64,000 nt of DNA from Alphaproteobacteria bacterium (GCA_013389115.1 JACADY010000015.1:1-64000); one strand, 5' to 3'; numbered from the stretch's first letter, positions 51,379-61,340 are shown. Numbers and translations are program-made. Notes: a model not told the origin generated them from the sequence alone.

Positions 51379-54255
51379 TCAGGTTCCCTCGGCTTCAACC
51401 ACGGCCTCGCAACGCAGGCAAAGGCCCTTGTGCCTTGCGCTCGTCCCCACTTCGGGCAGCACCATCCAGCAACGCTCGCATTTGTGGCCCGAAGCCTTCT
51501 CGAACACAACCGCGGCACCTTTCACATCATCGAGGGTAAAGGCGTCCGCCGGCGGCGCACCCACCACGATCTGCGCCGCAGAGGTGATGGCAAGCTCGGC
51601 AAGGGGCGCGGCCGCGAAAAGCGCGGCATCCGCCGCATCGGCAAGGTAAAGATGGGGCGCGGCCTCCAGGCTCGAGCCGATCACCTTGTCGCGGCGGGCG
51701 ATCTCCAGCGCACCCGTCACCACCCGGCGCAGGTCGCGCAGGAGCGCCCAGCGCTCGCCCAGCGCCGCATCGCGCCATTCCTGCGGGAGCTGCGGAAAGG
51801 TGCGCAAGTGGATGCTGTCATTGGCGTCCGGGAAGCGGGTCGTCCAGGCCTCCTCGGCGGTGAAGCACATGACGGGCGCAAGCCAGGCCGTGAGACAGGC
51901 GAAGATCTCGTCCAGCACGGTGCGCACGGCACGCCTGCGCACACTCGTCCTTGCATCGCAGTAAAGTGCGTCCTTGCGGATGTCGTAGTAGAAGGCCGAG
52001 AGATCGTTGGTGCAGAAATTGAACAGCGCCTGGAAGACGCCGTTGAAATCGTACCTCGCATAGCCCTCCTTCACGAGCGCATCCATTTCGGACAGGCGAT
52101 GGCGCATGTAGCGATCAAGCGCGGGCATCTCTGTGTGCGCGAGGCGCTCGTCCGGCGCGAAGCCGCGCAGGTTTGCCATCGTGAAGCGCAGCGTGTTCCT
52201 GAGCTTGCGGTAGGATTCCACCGCCGCCTGGATGATCTTCTCGCCAAAACGGATGTCGCTCTGCGCGTCGGAGGAGGCAAGCCACAGGCGAAAGATCTCC
52301 GCGCCGTTGCGGGATGCGACGTCCATGGGCGAAAGCACGTTGCCCTTCGACTTCGACATCTTCTCGACGCCCTTCTCATCGAGGATGAAGCCGTGGGTAT
52401 AGATCTGCTTGAAGGGCGCGCGGCCGCGCGTGCCGCAGCTTTCCAGCAGCGAGGACTGAAACCAGCCGCGATGCTGGTCCGAACCCTCAAGATAGAGATC
52501 GGCGGGCCAGCGGCCCTCACCATCCGTTTCAAGCACGATGCTGTGGGTCGAACCCGATTCAAACCACACATCGATGATGTCGTTCACCCGCTCATACTCG
52601 GCGGCGTCATAGGCATCGCCGAGGAAGTTTTGCGCGGGCTCAGTAAACCAGACATCGGTGCTGCCCTTTTCCACTGCACCCGCGATGCGCGCATTCACCG
52701 CCTCGTCACGCAGGATCTCGCCATCCTTCTTGCGCACGAAGACCGTGATCGGAACCCCCCAGACGCGCTGGCGGGAGATGACCCAATCGGGACGCTGCTC
52801 GACCATCGCGCGCAGGCGATTACGGCCAGCGGCGGGGAAGAACTCGGTCGCGTCGATGGCGGCGAGCGCGCGGTCGCGCAAGGTCTTGTTACCGAGCGAA
52901 GGGATGGGCTTGTCCATCGCGATGAACCATTGCGGCGTCGCGCGGAAGATGATGGGCGCCTTCGAACGCCAGGAATGGGGATAGTCGTGGCGCAGCCTGC
53001 CCTTGGCGAGGAGCGCACCCGTCTCGATCAGCTTGGCGATGACGGCGCCGTTGGCATCGCCGTCCTTGCCGTCCGGAGTGAGCACGCGCTTGCCGGCAAA
53101 AAGTGGAACGTTTGGGAAATAGGCGCCAGCCTCGTCGACTGTGAAGGGCACCTCGATCCCGTATTTGCGGCCAAGCTCGAAATCCTCTTCGCCGTGGCCG
53201 GGCGCCGTATGGACAAGGCCCGTGCCCGCCTCCGCCGTGACGTGATCGCCGGGCAGGAGGGGAACATCGAAGTCATAGCCCTCGCCCCTGAACGGGTGCG
53301 CGAAGTGAAGGCCGGAAGGGTCGACATCGCCGATGCGCGTGCCTTCCACCTTTGCGGCCGCGAGGACCTGGGCGCTCAGGCTGTCGGCGATGATGAGGCG
53401 TTCACCCACTTTCGCAAATGCGCCTTCTTCGGCGACCTCGGTGATCTCATAGAGGCCATAGGCGATCGCGGGCGAATAGGCGATCGCGCGGTTGCCGGGG
53501 ATCGTCCAGGGGGTGGTCGTCCAGATGACAGCCTTGGCGCCGAGGAGCTTCTCCTGCCCCTTCGCGACCTTGAACATCACGAAGATCGTCGGGGAGAGCT
53601 TTTCGTGGTACTCGATCTCGGCTTCGGCGAGCGCGGTCTTTTCGACAACCGACCACATCACGGGCTTTGAGCCGCGATAGAGCGCGCCGTTCATGACGAA
53701 CTTCTGAATCTCGCGCACGATCTGCGCCTCGGATTTCAGCGCCATCGTCGTATAGGGCGCATCCCAATCGGCATTGACGCCCATGCGCTTGAACTCGGTG
53801 CGCTGCACATCCAGCCAGTGCTCGGCAAACTCACGGCATTCGCGGCGGAACTCGATCAGAGGGACCTCGTTCTTGTCCTTGCCGGCGGCGCGGTACTTCT
53901 CCTCGATCTTCCATTCGATGGGAAGGCCGTGGCAGTCCCAACCCGGCACGAACTCTGCGTTCCGGCCCAGCATGTATTGCGAGCGCACGACAAAATCCTT
54001 CAGGACCTTGTTGAGCGCGGTGCCGATGTGAATGTGGCCATTGGCGAAGGGCGGGCCGTCATGAAAGACGAAGCGCGGGCGGTCCTTGGCCTGCTCGCGC
54101 TGGCGTTCATAAAGGCGGATGGCGTCCCAGCGGGCGAGCCATTTGGGCTCAGCCTCCGGCAACCCCGCCTTCATGGGGAAGTCGGTCTCGGGCAAAAACA
54201 GCGTCGACTTGTAATCGTGCTGCGGCGTCGTGGTCTTAGACATCGGTTCTGTCAT
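51379..54255 (-). CDS. ileS: Isoleucyl-tRNA synthetase
   Basis: FHDGPPFANGHIHIGTALNKVLKDFVVR...WDCHGLPIEWK...KMSKSKGNVLSPMD. Confidence 0.97.
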   Translation of the reverse strand: MTEPMSKTTTPQHDYKSTLFLPETDFPMKAGLPEAEPKWLARWDAIRLYERQREQAKDRPRFVFHDGPPFANGHIHIGTALNKVLKDFVVRSQYMLGRNAEFVPGWDCHGLPIEWKIEEKYRAAGKDKNEVPLIEFRRECREFAEHWLDVQRTEFKRMGVNADWDAPYTTMALKSEAQIVREIQKFVMNGALYRGSKPVMWSVVEKTALAEAEIEYHEKLSPTIFVMFKVAKGQEKLLGAKAVIWTTTPWTIPGNRAIAYSPAIAYGLYEITEVAEEGAFAKVGERLIIADSLSAQVLAAAKVEGTRIGDVDPSGLHFAHPFRGEGYDFDVPLLPGDHVTAEAGTGLVHTAPGHGEEDFELGRKYGIEVPFTVDEAGAYFPNVPLFAGKRVLTPDGKDGDANGAVIAKLIETGALLAKGRLRHDYPHSWRSKAPIIFRATPQWFIAMDKPIPSLGNKTLRDRALAAIDATEFFPAAGRNRLRAMVEQRPDWVISRQRVWGVPITVFVRKKDGEILRDEAVNARIAGAVEKGSTDVWFTEPAQNFLGDAYDAAEYERVNDIIDVWFESGSTHSIVLETDGEGRWPADLYLEGSDQHRGWFQSSLLESCGTRGRAPFKQIYTHGFILDEKGVEKMSKSKGNVLSPMDVASRNGAEIFRLWLASSDAQSDIRFGEKIIQAAVESYRKLRNTLRFTMANLRGFAPDERLAHTEMPALDRYMRHRLSEMDALVKEGYARYDFNGVFQALFNFCTNDLSAFYYDIRKDALYCDARTSVRRRAVRTVLDEIFACLTAWLAPVMCFTAEEAWTTRFPDANDSIHLRTFPQLPQEWRDAALGERWALLRDLRRVVTGALEIARRDKVIGSSLEAAPHLYLADAADAALFAAAPLAELAITSAAQIVVGAPPADAFTLDDVKGAAVVFEKASGHKCERCWMVLPEVGTSARHKGLCLRCEAVVEAEGT

Positions 54256-54495
54256 CTCAGAAATATAGGGTCGCGAAAGGGGTGGGGGATAACCCGGCCT
54301 GCAGGGGAGCGCTTTCAAGCGCACTCACGGCCTTGAGGCCGGGCCTGTAATTCGCGCGATTGCTATCGTGAGATGCCTAGCGAGCCGCATGGCGCCATCC
54401 CCCTCGGGACCCAAGACGCTGGTGGATAAGTGGCGCGTTTCTAGCCCATCGGGGAGATCAAGGGAATCCCTTTGTTGGGGGGCCTTCGGGCTTCG

Positions 54496-54612
54496 CCTCA
54501 CCCTTCGAGGGCCGCGAAGGGCGGCCACCTCTGGGTGAGGACTTCCTTTAGCAAACCTGCAAAGACACCTCATCCTGAGGTGCGAGACGAAGCCGAGCCG
54601 CGAAGGATGCGG
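54496..54612. repeat. BIME-like inverted pair of REP-type elements (cluster B)
   Basis: 54496-54540 (CCTCACCCTTCGAGGGCCGCGAAGGGCGGCCACCTCTGGGTGAGG) and 54568-54612 (CCTCATCCTGAGGTGCGAG...CGAAGGATGCGG) in opposite orientation. Confidence 0.8.
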
Positions 54613-54649
54613 CGGTTTACAACATCTTTCCGCCGCAACCCCGGAGACC

Positions 54650-55591
54650 TCACACGGCGCTCAGGATCTGCCTTGCATTAACGCTATCGGCCGCGATCTG
54701 GGCCTTGAGGGCCTCAAGGCCGTCGAATTTGCGCTCGCCCCTTATGTAGTCGATGAAGGCGACCGCGAGCCGCTTGCCATAGAGATCGCCCGCAAAATTG
54801 AAGAGGTGGACTTCGAGCAGGACGTCCTTTTTGTCGAAGGTCGGGCGGCGGCCGAAATTGGCAACGCCGTCATAGGACTTCTGTTCGCCCTCCTCCTCCA
54901 GCGTGACCCGCACGGCATAGACGCCCTCGGCCGGCTCCAGCGTGTTCCTGAGCGCGATGTTGGCCGTCGGGAAACCGATGGTGCGGCCGCGCTGATCGCC
55001 CTTCACCACATGGCCCTCGATCGTCCACCAATGGCCAAGGTCGGCGGCGGCGTCGCGCGGGCGGCCCTCTTTCAGCGCATTGCGGATGCGGGTCGAGGAG
55101 ATCTTCTGACCGTCTTCGGCGCCGACGAGGTCGAACACCGTCACGTTGAGACCCTGCGCGATGCCTAAGCTTCGCAGCGTCGCGGCATTGCCGCTGCGAC
55201 CCTTACCGAATTGGAACTCCGCGCCGACGACGACATGGGAGAGCCTCAAGCCCTTCACCAGCACCTCGTTCACGAAGCGCTCGGGGGTCATCGCCGCCAG
55301 CTCCTCATCGAAGCGCAGAGCGAAAAGCACATCGAGGCCGAAGCGCTCGAGCAGGCGGGCCTTGGCATCAAAACTCGTCAGGCGGAAATTAGGCGCATCG
55401 GGCCGGAAATATTCCTGCGGATGCGGCTCGAAGATGACGGCACCCGAAGGGCGGCGCGTCGCCTCGGCCTGATGCTTGGCGACGTCCAGCAACGCGCGGT
55501 GGCCGCGATGGACGCCGTCGAAATTGCCGAGCGCGGCACTCGCGCCCGTCCATTCCTCCGGCACAAGCCGCCAATCGCGCAAGACCCTCAT
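54650..55591 (-). CDS. ribF: Bifunctional riboflavin kinase / FAD synthetase
   Basis: ALGNFDGVHRGHRALL...VVGAEFQFGKGRSG...GRTIGFPTANI...YDGVANFGRRPTFD. Confidence 0.96.
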   Translation of the reverse strand: MRVLRDWRLVPEEWTGASAALGNFDGVHRGHRALLDVAKHQAEATRRPSGAVIFEPHPQEYFRPDAPNFRLTSFDAKARLLERFGLDVLFALRFDEELAAMTPERFVNEVLVKGLRLSHVVVGAEFQFGKGRSGNAATLRSLGIAQGLNVTVFDLVGAEDGQKISSTRIRNALKEGRPRDAAADLGHWWTIEGHVVKGDQRGRTIGFPTANIALRNTLEPAEGVYAVRVTLEEEGEQKSYDGVANFGRRPTFDKKDVLLEVHLFNFAGDLYGKRLAVAFIDYIRGERKFDGLEALKAQIAADSVNARQILSAV

Positions 55592-55616
55592 GCGCCTGCT
55601 GCCCCCTGCCCCGCGA

Positions 55617-56030
55617 TCAGGCGCGCGCGGGCGCCAGCACCAGCGCCTCGCCCTCGATGACGACAAGGTCGCCGACGCGGGCGATGCAGTCGAGCGTGAC
55701 GCGGCGCTTTTCAGGCACGACCTCGCGCACGGTGCAAGTCGCGGTGACGCGGTCGCCGATGCGGACGGGTGCCTTGAACTTCAAGGTCTGGCCCATGTAG
55801 ATGGTGCCGGGACCCGGCAGCCTCGTGCCCAGAATGGTCGAGAACAGGCTGCCCCCCAGCATGCCATGCGCGATGCGGCCCTTGAACGGGGTCGCCGTGG
55901 CATAGGCCTCATCGAAATGCACCGGGTTCATGTCTCCCGTGACCTCGCCGAACATGGTGATGTCGCGCTCGCTCACGACCTTATCGAAGCTCGATGAAAG
56001 GCCCGGCGTGATGAGATCGATTGTGTACAT
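55617..56030 (-). CDS. MaoC family dehydratase
   Basis: FGEVTGDMNPVHFDEAYATATPFKGRIAHGMLGGSLFSTILGTRLPGPGTIYMGQTLKFKAPVRIGD. Confidence 0.93.
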   Translation of the reverse strand: MYTIDLITPGLSSSFDKVVSERDITMFGEVTGDMNPVHFDEAYATATPFKGRIAHGMLGGSLFSTILGTRLPGPGTIYMGQTLKFKAPVRIGDRVTATCTVREVVPEKRRVTLDCIARVGDLVVIEGEALVLAPARA

Positions 56031-56068
56031 GGGTGCTCCAAAGGCGATCGTCAGGGAGGCGAACTCTA

Positions 56069-56169
56069 GAGCATTTCCCGATCACATAGAATCGGGAAAT
56101 GCTCGCAAGTCGTTGTTTGGTCGCGCTTCTTTACGGCGAACTGGTACCCACTTCGCCGAGAAGCGCTCT
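56069..56169 (+). repeat. ~101 bp palindrome-containing dispersed repeat, copy 2 (intergenic)
   Basis: Perfect 14-bp inverted repeat GAGCATTTCCCGAT-CACATAGA-ATCGGGAAATGCTC followed by CGCAAGTCGTTGTTTGGTCGCGCTTCTTTACGGCGAACTGGTACCCACTTCGCCGAGAAGCGCTCT. Confidence 0.85.
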
Positions 56170-56200
56170 TGTCAAGGCCAAAGGGGCTCACAAGGCCGCC

Positions 56201-57073
56201 CTACCAGCGCAGGCGCGGCATGTAGGCCCGGGCGGTCGCATGCTCGCGCGCCAAGGCTGCCTCGATGAGCACCGGGTCGTGGCCGCCGCCAAGGTCACCC
56301 GCGTGCACGCCCTCAAGGATGAGAAGCGCATCGAGGCCGGCCGCGTTCGCACCCTTGATGTCGGTCTTCAAGCCATCGCCGATGCACAGGATGCGGGATG
56401 AGGCGATCTGGCGGCCCGCAAGCGCCGCCAGCCTTGCCAGAGCCATCCCATAAACGGGAAGGTGCGGCTTGCCCCAATAGGTGACCTCACCCCCCATCGC
56501 GGCATAGTCGCGCGCCAAGGCGCCCGCGCAGTAGATGAGCCGGGGGCCGCGCTCGACCAGGATGTCCGGGTTGGCGCAGATGAAGGGGAGCTTGCGCCCG
56601 GCGCAGTCTTTCAGTCGCGCGTGATAGTCGGCGGGTGTTTCCGTTTCGTCATCGAACAGCCCCGTGCAGAGGATCGCCTCTGCCTCGTCCATGCCGACGC
56701 TCGCGATCGCTAGGCCATCGAGCACGGGGCGGTCGCGCGGCGGACCCAGGTGCCACAGCCTGAGACCCGGCCTTTCGCTCGCGCGGTGCTCGAGATCGGC
56801 GCGGGTCGCATCGCCGGATGTGAGGATCGCATCGCAGGTGCCGTCTGGCACTCCCAGCGTCTTGAACTGGGCCGCGACGGAGGGTGCCGGGCGCGGCGCG
56901 TTCGACAGCATGAGCACCGGCCCGCGCTCGCTTCGGAAGCGTGCCAAGGCCGCGCAGGCCTCGGCATAGGCGCGCACGCCGTTATGGACGACGCCCCAGA
57001 CATCGCAGATGAGCGCGTCATAGCGGGGGGCAAGGATGCCGAGGCCGTCAATCGAGATGAGGTGAGATGTCAT
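56201..57073 (-). CDS. TIGR01459-type HAD superfamily hydrolase
   Basis: YDALICDVWGVVHNGVRAYAEA...VLMLSNAPRPAPSV...YWGKPHLPVYGMAL...CIGDGLKTDIKGANAAGLDALLIL. Confidence 0.92.
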   Translation of the reverse strand: MTSHLISIDGLGILAPRYDALICDVWGVVHNGVRAYAEACAALARFRSERGPVLMLSNAPRPAPSVAAQFKTLGVPDGTCDAILTSGDATRADLEHRASERPGLRLWHLGPPRDRPVLDGLAIASVGMDEAEAILCTGLFDDETETPADYHARLKDCAGRKLPFICANPDILVERGPRLIYCAGALARDYAAMGGEVTYWGKPHLPVYGMALARLAALAGRQIASSRILCIGDGLKTDIKGANAAGLDALLILEGVHAGDLGGGHDPVLIEAALAREHATARAYMPRLRW

Positions 57074-57123
57074 GGCGGGGGTCCCCCTCTCACGGGCGGA
57101 CCCTTCCCGTCAAGCAAGGTCGC

Positions 57124-58422
57124 TCAGCTCGCCGCCGATTTGCGTTGGGGCGTTGCGGGCGCGGCGGGGCCCGCGGGCGTGACGGGCGCGACCATGGCCT
57201 CGCGGATCGGGCGGGGTTCCCCGAAAAGATAGCCCTGGCCATAATCGACGCCGAAATCGAGCAGGTTCACGACATGGCGCTCCTCCTCGACCTTTTCGGC
57301 GATGAGGCTGAGACCCTGGCGGGCGAGGAGCTCCTTCACGTCGCTTGCCGCGATGCCCCGGGCCGAGGCGTCCTGATCGAGCATCAGGCGGGCGGGCGCC
57401 TTGACGAACTTGAACCGCCGCTCGCGCAGGGCGGCGAGGTCCAGGTCGAGCGAGGTCACCTTGTCGAGCGAAAAGGCAAAGCCAAGATCGGCAAGCACGC
57501 GCAGATTCGCCTCCTCGATGTCGCTAAGGCTGCGCAAGGTGTCTTGCGTGAACTCAAAGACGATGTGGCCCGATAGATCGCGGTTGCCGCTCATGAACTC
57601 GAGAAACTGGGGGAAGAACGTCCGGTCGGAAAAGGAATAGCCCGAGATGTTGCAGAAGATGGCGATGTCGCGGGCCGATCGGGTGAGGCGGCGGATCACC
57701 TGCACACAGCGAAAGAGCAGCAGGTTGTCGATCGCGGACATAAGGCCGGCGGGTTCGGCCACGCGCAAGTACTGCGCGGGCATGATGGTCGCGCCATCGG
57801 GCATGCGCAGGCGCGTAAAGGCCTCGTAAAAGCGCAGGCGGCGATGCGGCAGGCTGACGATGGGCTGGAGATAGAGATCGACGCGGTTCTCGATGAGCGA
57901 TTTGCGGATCGCCGCGAGCAGCTCGGGCCCTGCCAGGTCCTCCACATAGGAGCGGCCCGTCGCTTCACCCGGCTCGCCCGCGCGGGGGGCCGGCGGGCGC
58001 ATATCGTTGCCTTGCGCCTCCAGCGCCTTCACCCGCCCGGCAATGCCGTCGGCGAAGTCGCGGATGAGCGCCTCTAACACCTTCACCTCGCCTACGACCT
58101 TGACGCTTTTTTCATCGACCCGGTGCTCGAGCGCCTCTGTCAGGTCGAACATCCGGCGATTGGCCATCGCCAGCGCATGGCTTTGTTCTTCATTGGCAAA
58201 GCGAAGGCGCGCCAGCTCCTCGGCAAGCGCCGCACGCTCGCGGCCGCGCAACACAAGCGCATAGAGATTGCTCGAGAGGATGAAGCCGACCACGGCCACA
58301 AGGGCGCAATCAAGCGCGGGCAAGAGCACGGCCTTGTTCAAGAGCACGCCGAGCGCGCTCCAGATCACGGCAAGGCTCAATGCCACCAAGGCCGGGATGG
58401 CTTTGGACATTGTCGTTTTCAC
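57124..58422 (-). CDS. EAL-domain protein, TipF-like architecture
   Basis: Two N-terminal TM segments, coiled coil, divergent EAL domain (YEAFTRLRMPDG, FCNISGYSFSDRTF, FEFTQ, IAEKVEEE, DYGQGYLFGEPRP). Confidence 0.9.
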   Translation of the reverse strand: MKTTMSKAIPALVALSLAVIWSALGVLLNKAVLLPALDCALVAVVGFILSSNLYALVLRGRERAALAEELARLRFANEEQSHALAMANRRMFDLTEALEHRVDEKSVKVVGEVKVLEALIRDFADGIAGRVKALEAQGNDMRPPAPRAGEPGEATGRSYVEDLAGPELLAAIRKSLIENRVDLYLQPIVSLPHRRLRFYEAFTRLRMPDGATIMPAQYLRVAEPAGLMSAIDNLLLFRCVQVIRRLTRSARDIAIFCNISGYSFSDRTFFPQFLEFMSGNRDLSGHIVFEFTQDTLRSLSDIEEANLRVLADLGFAFSLDKVTSLDLDLAALRERRFKFVKAPARLMLDQDASARGIAASDVKELLARQGLSLIAEKVEEERHVVNLLDFGVDYGQGYLFGEPRPIREAMVAPVTPAGPAAPATPQRKSAAS

Positions 58423-58523
58423 CCCTAGTTCCCCTTCACTGGGCCAGCTTCCATCCCGACCCTTGACAATCGATTAACCCTGCGCCGAGCTGCTTGCGTT
58501 CCACCATTAAGAAAGCGAAAGCC

Positions 58524-59006
58524 ATGTCGAAAACCGCCCATGATTTCAGCTTCACCTCGATCGAGGGACAGCCTTTGCCCATGGCCTCGTTCAAGGGGAA
58601 GGCCGTGCTCATCGTGAACACGGCGAGCCAATGCGGGCTCACCCCCCAATATGAGGGACTGCAGGCGCTTTGGGATGCCTATAAGGACAAGGGGCTCGTC
58701 GTGCTGGGCGTGCCCTCCAACGATTTCGGGCAGCAGGAGCCGGGCAGCGAAGCGGAGGTTCAGACGTTCTGCCAAAAGCGCTTTGGCGTGACCTTCCCCC
58801 TCACTACCAAGCAACCCGTGATCGGCGGGGCAGCGCATCCCTTCTATCAATGGGTGGCGCAAGAGCTCGGCGAGGGCGCGGCGCCCAAATGGAACTTCCA
58901 CAAATATCTCATCGGCAAGGACGGCTCGCTCAAGGGCACGTTCGGCAGCATGGTCGTGCCCGAAGACGCAGGCCTGCGCCAGGCGATCGATGAGGCCGTC
59001 GCGTAG
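58524..59006 (+). CDS. Glutathione peroxidase (Cys type)
   Basis: VLIVNTASQCGLTPQYEGLQALW...GLVVLGVPSNDFGQQEPGSEAEVQTFC; catalytic codon TGC. Confidence 0.95.
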   Translation: MSKTAHDFSFTSIEGQPLPMASFKGKAVLIVNTASQCGLTPQYEGLQALWDAYKDKGLVVLGVPSNDFGQQEPGSEAEVQTFCQKRFGVTFPLTTKQPVIGGAAHPFYQWVAQELGEGAAPKWNFHKYLIGKDGSLKGTFGSMVVPEDAGLRQAIDEAVA

Positions 59007-59046
59007 CCACCGAGGGCGAAGCGAGGCCATGACAGGTTGGGGGTGC

Positions 59047-59147
59047 CCTCACCCTTCGTCGGCCTCGCGAAGGCTCGCATCTCTGGGTGAGGTCGCTATT
59101 AGTTTCCTCATCCTGAGGTGGCGCGTCAACGCCCTCGAAGGATGAGG
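59047..59147. repeat. BIME-like inverted REP pair (cluster C), followed by GC-rich palindromes to ~59430
   Basis: 59047-59092 and 59106-59147 inverted; then tggatggcccgcttccgcgggccatgacg and gtcatggcccggcttgaccgggccaacca. Confidence 0.8.
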
Positions 59148-59456
59148 CTGATGGGAAAGATGGATGGCCCGCTTCCGCGGGCCATGACGGGTCGGGGCGT
59201 GCACGTGGGTTCCTCCCCTTTTGTCATGGCCCGGCTTGACCGGGCCAACCATGCTTCGCAGGCCGCCCCCACCCGAAGCGCTGAGACGCGCTTCGAGCTC
59301 CCCAAGGGGAGGTGGTTGGCATGAACAACCCCTCCCCCGTTCGCGGGGAGGGGCAGGGGGGAAGTTTCGGCCAGAAAAGCGATCCCCACCCTTTGCCCTC
59401 CCCTTTGCAGGGGGAGGGAGGGACGTACATACGCCCCGCATGGGAGGCGGTTATGC

Positions 59457-60122
59457 TTACGACGTGAAGGGCGAGATCTGGATTTCGACGCGGCGGTTGC
59501 GCGGCTCGTTCACGACATCCTTCGTGGGGACGGCAAGGCGGGTTTCACCAAAGCCACGCACGATGATGCGCTGGGGCATCACGTCGAAGGCCACGAGCAT
59601 CTGCGCGACGGAGGCCGCACGGCGCTCCGACAGGTCCTGATTGAACTCGCGCGAGCCGGTGGTGTCGGTATAGCCGAAGACCTCGACATAGGTCTGGTCG
59701 TATTCCTCAAGCACGAGCGAAACCGCGCGCAGCGGCTCGTTGAATTCGCGGCGAATGCGATCAGAGCCAAGGTCGAAGAGAATGTCCGATTCCATGTTGA
59801 GGATGATCGTGTCGCCGACACGCGTCACACTCACGCCCGCGTTGCGCAGGCGCTGGCGCAATTTGGCCTCCTGGGCGTCCATGTAGCCACCGACCGCGCC
59901 ACCCGCGAGCGCGCCGATGCCTGCGCCGATGAGGGCGTTGCGCGCAGCCTGCTTGCCGCTCGATGTATTCGTCAGTGCACCAATCGCAGCGCCGCCAAGC
60001 GCGCCGAAGATGGCGCCGCGCGTCGCGTTGGAAGTTTCCGTTTCGCCCGTGTAGGGATTCTGTGTCTGACAGCCCGACAGCACCATCGCCGCTGCCGCCG
60101 CCATTCCCATCCAAAACTTCAT
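59457..60122 (-). CDS. OmpA family lipoprotein with glycine-zipper region
   Basis: Lipobox VLSGCQ; GAIFGALGGAAIGALTN...GAGIGALAGGAVGGYMD; OmpA domain VEVFGYTDTTGSREFNQDLSERRAASVAQML...NRRVEI. Confidence 0.94.
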   Translation of the reverse strand: MKFWMGMAAAAAMVLSGCQTQNPYTGETETSNATRGAIFGALGGAAIGALTNTSSGKQAARNALIGAGIGALAGGAVGGYMDAQEAKLRQRLRNAGVSVTRVGDTIILNMESDILFDLGSDRIRREFNEPLRAVSLVLEEYDQTYVEVFGYTDTTGSREFNQDLSERRAASVAQMLVAFDVMPQRIIVRGFGETRLAVPTKDVVNEPRNRRVEIQISPFTS

Positions 60123-60357
60123 CTCTTGCTCCCGTGCTCTTAAGAACCGTCTTCTCAGGCCCGTCGCGACCGAGGCAGGGCGACCTTACACTTGCCCTGT
60201 CCGTTCGACCCTGCTTTCGTGGCCTTTCCGACTTCGGCGTCGCGCTGGAGCTGATAGCATAGCCGCGGTCCATTGGACACCGAGGAAAACGAAAACGGTC
60301 TCATCTCTCCTTGTGGAGAGTTACGGCTCTTGATTGATGAATGGGGAATGAACGCCT

Positions 60358-61134
60358 ATGGCAAATACCAACACTCTTTTCGATCTCAGCGGCAAGACGG
60401 CGATCGTCACGGGCTCGACGCGCGGCATCGGCAAGCAGATCGCCTATCGCCTTGCCCAGCATGGCGCGCGCGTCGCTGTTTCCAGCAGGAAGGCAGACGC
60501 GTGCGAAGCCGTGACAGCCGAGATCAACGCCGCCTTCCCCGGTAAGGCCATCTCCGTTCCCTGCAACATCTCCTACAAGGAACAGCTTCAGGCGCTGGTC
60601 GACAAGTCGCGCGCGGCGTTTGGTCAGATCGACATTCTTGTGTGCAACGCCGCCGTCAACCCTTATGCCGGGCCGATGGAAAACTGTCCGGACGAAGCCT
60701 TCGACAAGATCATGGGCGCGAATGTCCGCTCCAATTTCTGGCTCTGCAACATGGTGCTGCCCGAGATGAAGGCGCGACGTGACGGGGTCGTCATCATCGT
60801 CTCCTCCATCGGCGGCCTCAAGGGCAGTCCCATCCTTGGACCCTATGGGATCTCCAAGGCCGCGGACTTCCAACTGGCGCGGAACATCGCGGTTGAATAC
60901 GGGCCCTATAACGTGCGCGCCAATGCCATCGCACCGGGTCTCGTCCAGACCGATTTCGCCCGCTATCTGTGGGAGAATCCGGAAATCCTCAAGGCCTCGA
61001 CCGCCGGGGCACCCCTGAAGCGGATCGGGCAGCCCGATGAAATCGCGGGCGCCGCCGTCTTCCTTTCCTCGCAGGCGGGAGCCTTCATGACCGGCCAAGC
61101 CTTTGTCATCGACGGGGGCGCGACGATCAGCTAG
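60358..61134 (+). CDS. SDR family oxidoreductase
   Basis: GKTAIVTGSTRGIGKQIAYRL...ILVCNAAVNPYAG...YGISKAADFQLARNIAVEYGPYNVRANAIAPG. Confidence 0.95.
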   Translation: MANTNTLFDLSGKTAIVTGSTRGIGKQIAYRLAQHGARVAVSSRKADACEAVTAEINAAFPGKAISVPCNISYKEQLQALVDKSRAAFGQIDILVCNAAVNPYAGPMENCPDEAFDKIMGANVRSNFWLCNMVLPEMKARRDGVVIIVSSIGGLKGSPILGPYGISKAADFQLARNIAVEYGPYNVRANAIAPGLVQTDFARYLWENPEILKASTAGAPLKRIGQPDEIAGAAVFLSSQAGAFMTGQAFVIDGGATIS

Positions 61135-61340
61135 GCCTTGCGCCTTTGCCGCAGGGCTTGCACTCGCCTGCGCGCTGGCCCACGATGGAAATGTTTCCCG
61201 GGGGTCGCCGCGCTGTTCATTGTCCGGCCTCAAGGTGCTCTAGCGCCCGGCCACGTGAAGGCCTCGACCGGCATGTCCGAAACTTGGTGCCGCCGCAAAT
61301 GTGCCGGCGGCGCTTTCAAATTCTCTGATGGGGGCTGCCA

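Noticed and set aside
51430-53670. 746-aa plus-strand ORF antisense to ileS
   Set aside because: Arg/His/Asp-rich shadow translation of a strongly supported ileS; typical high-GC antisense artefact.
58524-59006. Selenocysteine glutathione peroxidase
   Set aside because: Active-site codon in NTASQCGLTPQY is TGC, not TGA.
59047-59147. CRISPR array
   Set aside because: Units are inverted, few, unevenly spaced and dispersed at four loci; no cas genes in the window.
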